Of a stretch of DNA of 43,140 nucleotides, positions 42,336-43,140 are shown piece by piece. The notes below the pieces were generated by a model. It was not told the origin of the DNA. It did no database searches and saw only the letters and a program-made list of their open reading frames with translations. The position numbers and the translations under genes are program-made. Position 1 is the stretch's first letter, and each line of letters begins with the position of its first letter. Source of the DNA: a gamma proteobacterium symbiont of Ctena orbiculata (GTDB taxonomy: Bacteria > Pseudomonadota > Gammaproteobacteria > Chromatiales > Chromatiaceae); the NCBI GenBank assembly GCA_003058525.1, contig QBVD01000017.1, positions 1-43,140 of the forward strand. The letters run 5' to 3'.

Positions 42336-42836
42336 ATGGCAACAATCACCTTAGAAGGCAATCAGATCAACACCAATGGTGAGCTCCCGGCGGTGGGCTC
42401 CGAAGCACCCGATTTTTCCTTGGCAGCTGCCGATCTTTCGGATGTCTCTCTCAGCAACTATACCGGTAAGAGAAAACTGCTGAATATCGTTCCCAGTCTC
42501 GATACGGGCGTCTGTGCTACATCGACCGTAAAATTCAACCAGGCAATGGGAGATAAGAGCAATTCGGTGGCACTGGTAATCTCGGCCGATCTGCCGTTTG
42601 CACAGGGACGTTTCTGCAGTGCCGAGGGAATCGACAATGTGTTATCACTGTCGATGATGCGGAATCGCAATTTTGCAAAGGATTATGGTGTTCTGATAAC
42701 AGATGGGCCTCTGGCCGGTATCTGTGCCCGCGCTGTGGTAGTCCTGGATGAGAACAATAGGGTGCTCTACACCCAGTTGGTGCCTGAAATCGTACAGGAA
42801 CCTGACTACGATCAGGCATTGGCTCATCTCAATTGA
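42336..42836 (+). CDS. tpx: Thiol peroxidase Tpx
   Basis: This protein is 166 residues from the ATG at 42336, which has AGGA upstream; a longer in-frame start at 42249 is rejected. It matches the atypical 2-Cys peroxiredoxin Tpx. The peroxidatic Cys60 lies in [12 protein letters not shown] and the resolving Cys94 in [11 protein letters not shown], the same spacing as in E. coli Tpx. The N-terminus [18 protein letters not shown] and the segment [20 protein letters not shown] are diagnostic. It reduces peroxides using thioredoxin. It is probably monocistronic. Confidence 0.97.
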   Translation: MATITLEGNQINTNGELPAVGSEAPDFSLAAADLSDVSLSNYTGKRKLLNIVPSLDTGVCATSTVKFNQAMGDKSNSVALVISADLPFAQGRFCSAEGIDNVLSLSMMRNRNFAKDYGVLITDGPLAGICARAVVVLDENNRVLYTQLVPEIVQEPDYDQALAHLN

Positions 42837-42891
42837 TCTTGCTCCGGTCCGGTACCGATGCCCGGCGCTCTTTCCAGCGGAAGTAAGTATC

Positions 42892-42982
42892 CCCCCGGCA
42901 AAGCCGGGGGCTTTAGTTGTGAACCGCTCGAAGCGGTCTGTAAAACGGAGCCTATTGGCTCCTTGAGCCCCTCAAAGGGGCT
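42892..42982. repeat. Four consecutive short hairpins at IS200/IS605-type element end
   Basis: Four perfect stem-loops follow each other: CCCCCGGC-AAA-GCCGGGGG (42892-42910), ACCGCT-CGA-AGCGGT (42923-42937), GGAGCC-TATT-GGCTCC (42947-42962) and AGCCCC-TCAAA-GGGGCT (42966-42982). They lie directly downstream of the transposase stop. IS200/IS605 elements use subterminal hairpins in single strands for end recognition, so at least one of these is likely functional. Confidence 0.7.
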
Positions 42983-42983
42983 G

Positions 42984-43140
42984 TTACATCAACTGTAACT
43001 GATCAATCCTGCGGTCTTCCGCTTCCTGGTGCCGTATATACTCCCGAATCACCTGCTCGTCCCTGCCTACCGTCGAGGTAAAATATCCCCTGGCCCAGAA
43101 ATGATGGCCAACATAGTTCCTTTTCCGACCCAGGTAGGTA
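42984..43140 (-). CDS. tnpA: IS200/IS605-family transposase (TnpA), C-terminal part
   Basis: A minus-strand frame open from the window edge gives 51 residues beginning TYLGRKRNYVGHHFWARGYF and ending IDQLQLM. The block HHFWARGYFTSTVGRDEQVI with YIRHQEAEDRRIDQL matches the C-terminus of Y1-type (HUH) transposases of the IS200/IS605 family. The HUH motif and tyrosine, which are further upstream in the protein, fall outside the window, so activity cannot be judged. The gene is cut by the window end, not necessarily broken in the genome. Confidence 0.9.
   Translation of the reverse strand, partial: TYLGRKRNYVGHHFWARGYFTSTVGRDEQVIREYIRHQEAEDRRIDQLQLM

Larger units (their letters stand above)
42885..43140 (-). 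mobile_element. IS200/IS605-type insertion sequence, partial
   Basis: The window ends inside the element. Its 3' part includes the C-terminus of a TnpA-type transposase and the hairpin array. Exact element ends cannot be placed because these elements lack terminal inverted repeats and target duplications. The left boundary given is approximate. Confidence 0.65.

Noticed and set aside
1-43140. CRISPR array, tRNA or rRNA genes
   Set aside because: I saw no regularly spaced repeats and no cloverleaf or rRNA-like sequence on either strand while reading. The short VgrG repeats are coding.

Overview
The window looks like a chromosomal segment of a gammaproteobacterium. Codon use is moderately GC-rich. 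The T6SS proteins resemble the Pseudomonas H1-type (i3-like) system: there is a TagJ/ImpE gene, an H1-like TssB and Hcp, and TagF/PppA/PpkA/FHA regulators. A PA2778/PA2779-type pair is also present. An environmental or symbiotic sulfur-oxidiser lineage (Chromatiales or Thiodiazotropha-like) is my guess from gene style only and has not been tested.

Layout. Positions 1-1700 hold the 3' end of an outer-membrane beta-barrel (autotransporter type) gene, a YkgJ-like cysteine-cluster protein and a GNAT acetyltransferase. Positions 1863-8309, minus strand, form a T6SS effector-delivery operon: vgrG, a PAAR protein with a C-terminal papain/C39-like cysteine-protease domain, two small proteins that look like distant paralogs (one exported, one cytosolic; candidate immunity proteins), a HExxH protein of DUF922 type, a DUF2169 protein and a tiny membrane protein. 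Positions 8743-31502, plus strand, carry a complete T6SS structural set: a TssB/TssC-like fused sheath paralog, tssA, tssB, tssC, hcp, tagJ, tssE, tssF, tssG, tssH(clpV), tagH (FHA), tssJ, tssK, tssL (with OmpA domain), tssM, tagF and pppA. A perfect 14-bp-stem hairpin follows hcp. Two related non-coding repeats of about 180 bp sit at 14361-14541 and about 31531-31716, directly before tagJ and directly after pppA, so they bracket the tagJ-pppA block.

Positions 31731-34685 encode a LysM/TPR lipoprotein and a PA2779/PA2778-like pair (small membrane protein plus C39-like peptidase lipoprotein with TPRs). Positions 35338-36862 hold a TauE/SafE-type permease and a fumarylacetoacetate hydrolase family enzyme, convergent. 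Positions 37365-41161, minus strand, encode a membrane Ser/Thr kinase with HAMP domain (PpkA role), a LysM-like polysaccharide-deacetylase lipoprotein and a TPR lipoprotein. Positions 41390-42836 hold an unrecognised protein and thiol peroxidase tpx. The window ends inside an IS200/IS605-type transposase gene whose 3' flank has four consecutive short hairpins.

How it fits together: TssJLM, TssKEFG, TssA, TssBC, Hcp and ClpV form a full secretion machine. VgrG-PAAR is the loaded tip. TagF, PppA, the FHA protein and the distant kinase form the expected threonine-phosphorylation control circuit. The most interesting parts are the PAAR-protease with its two-compartment putative immunity pair, and the fused sheath-like protein that opens the main cluster.
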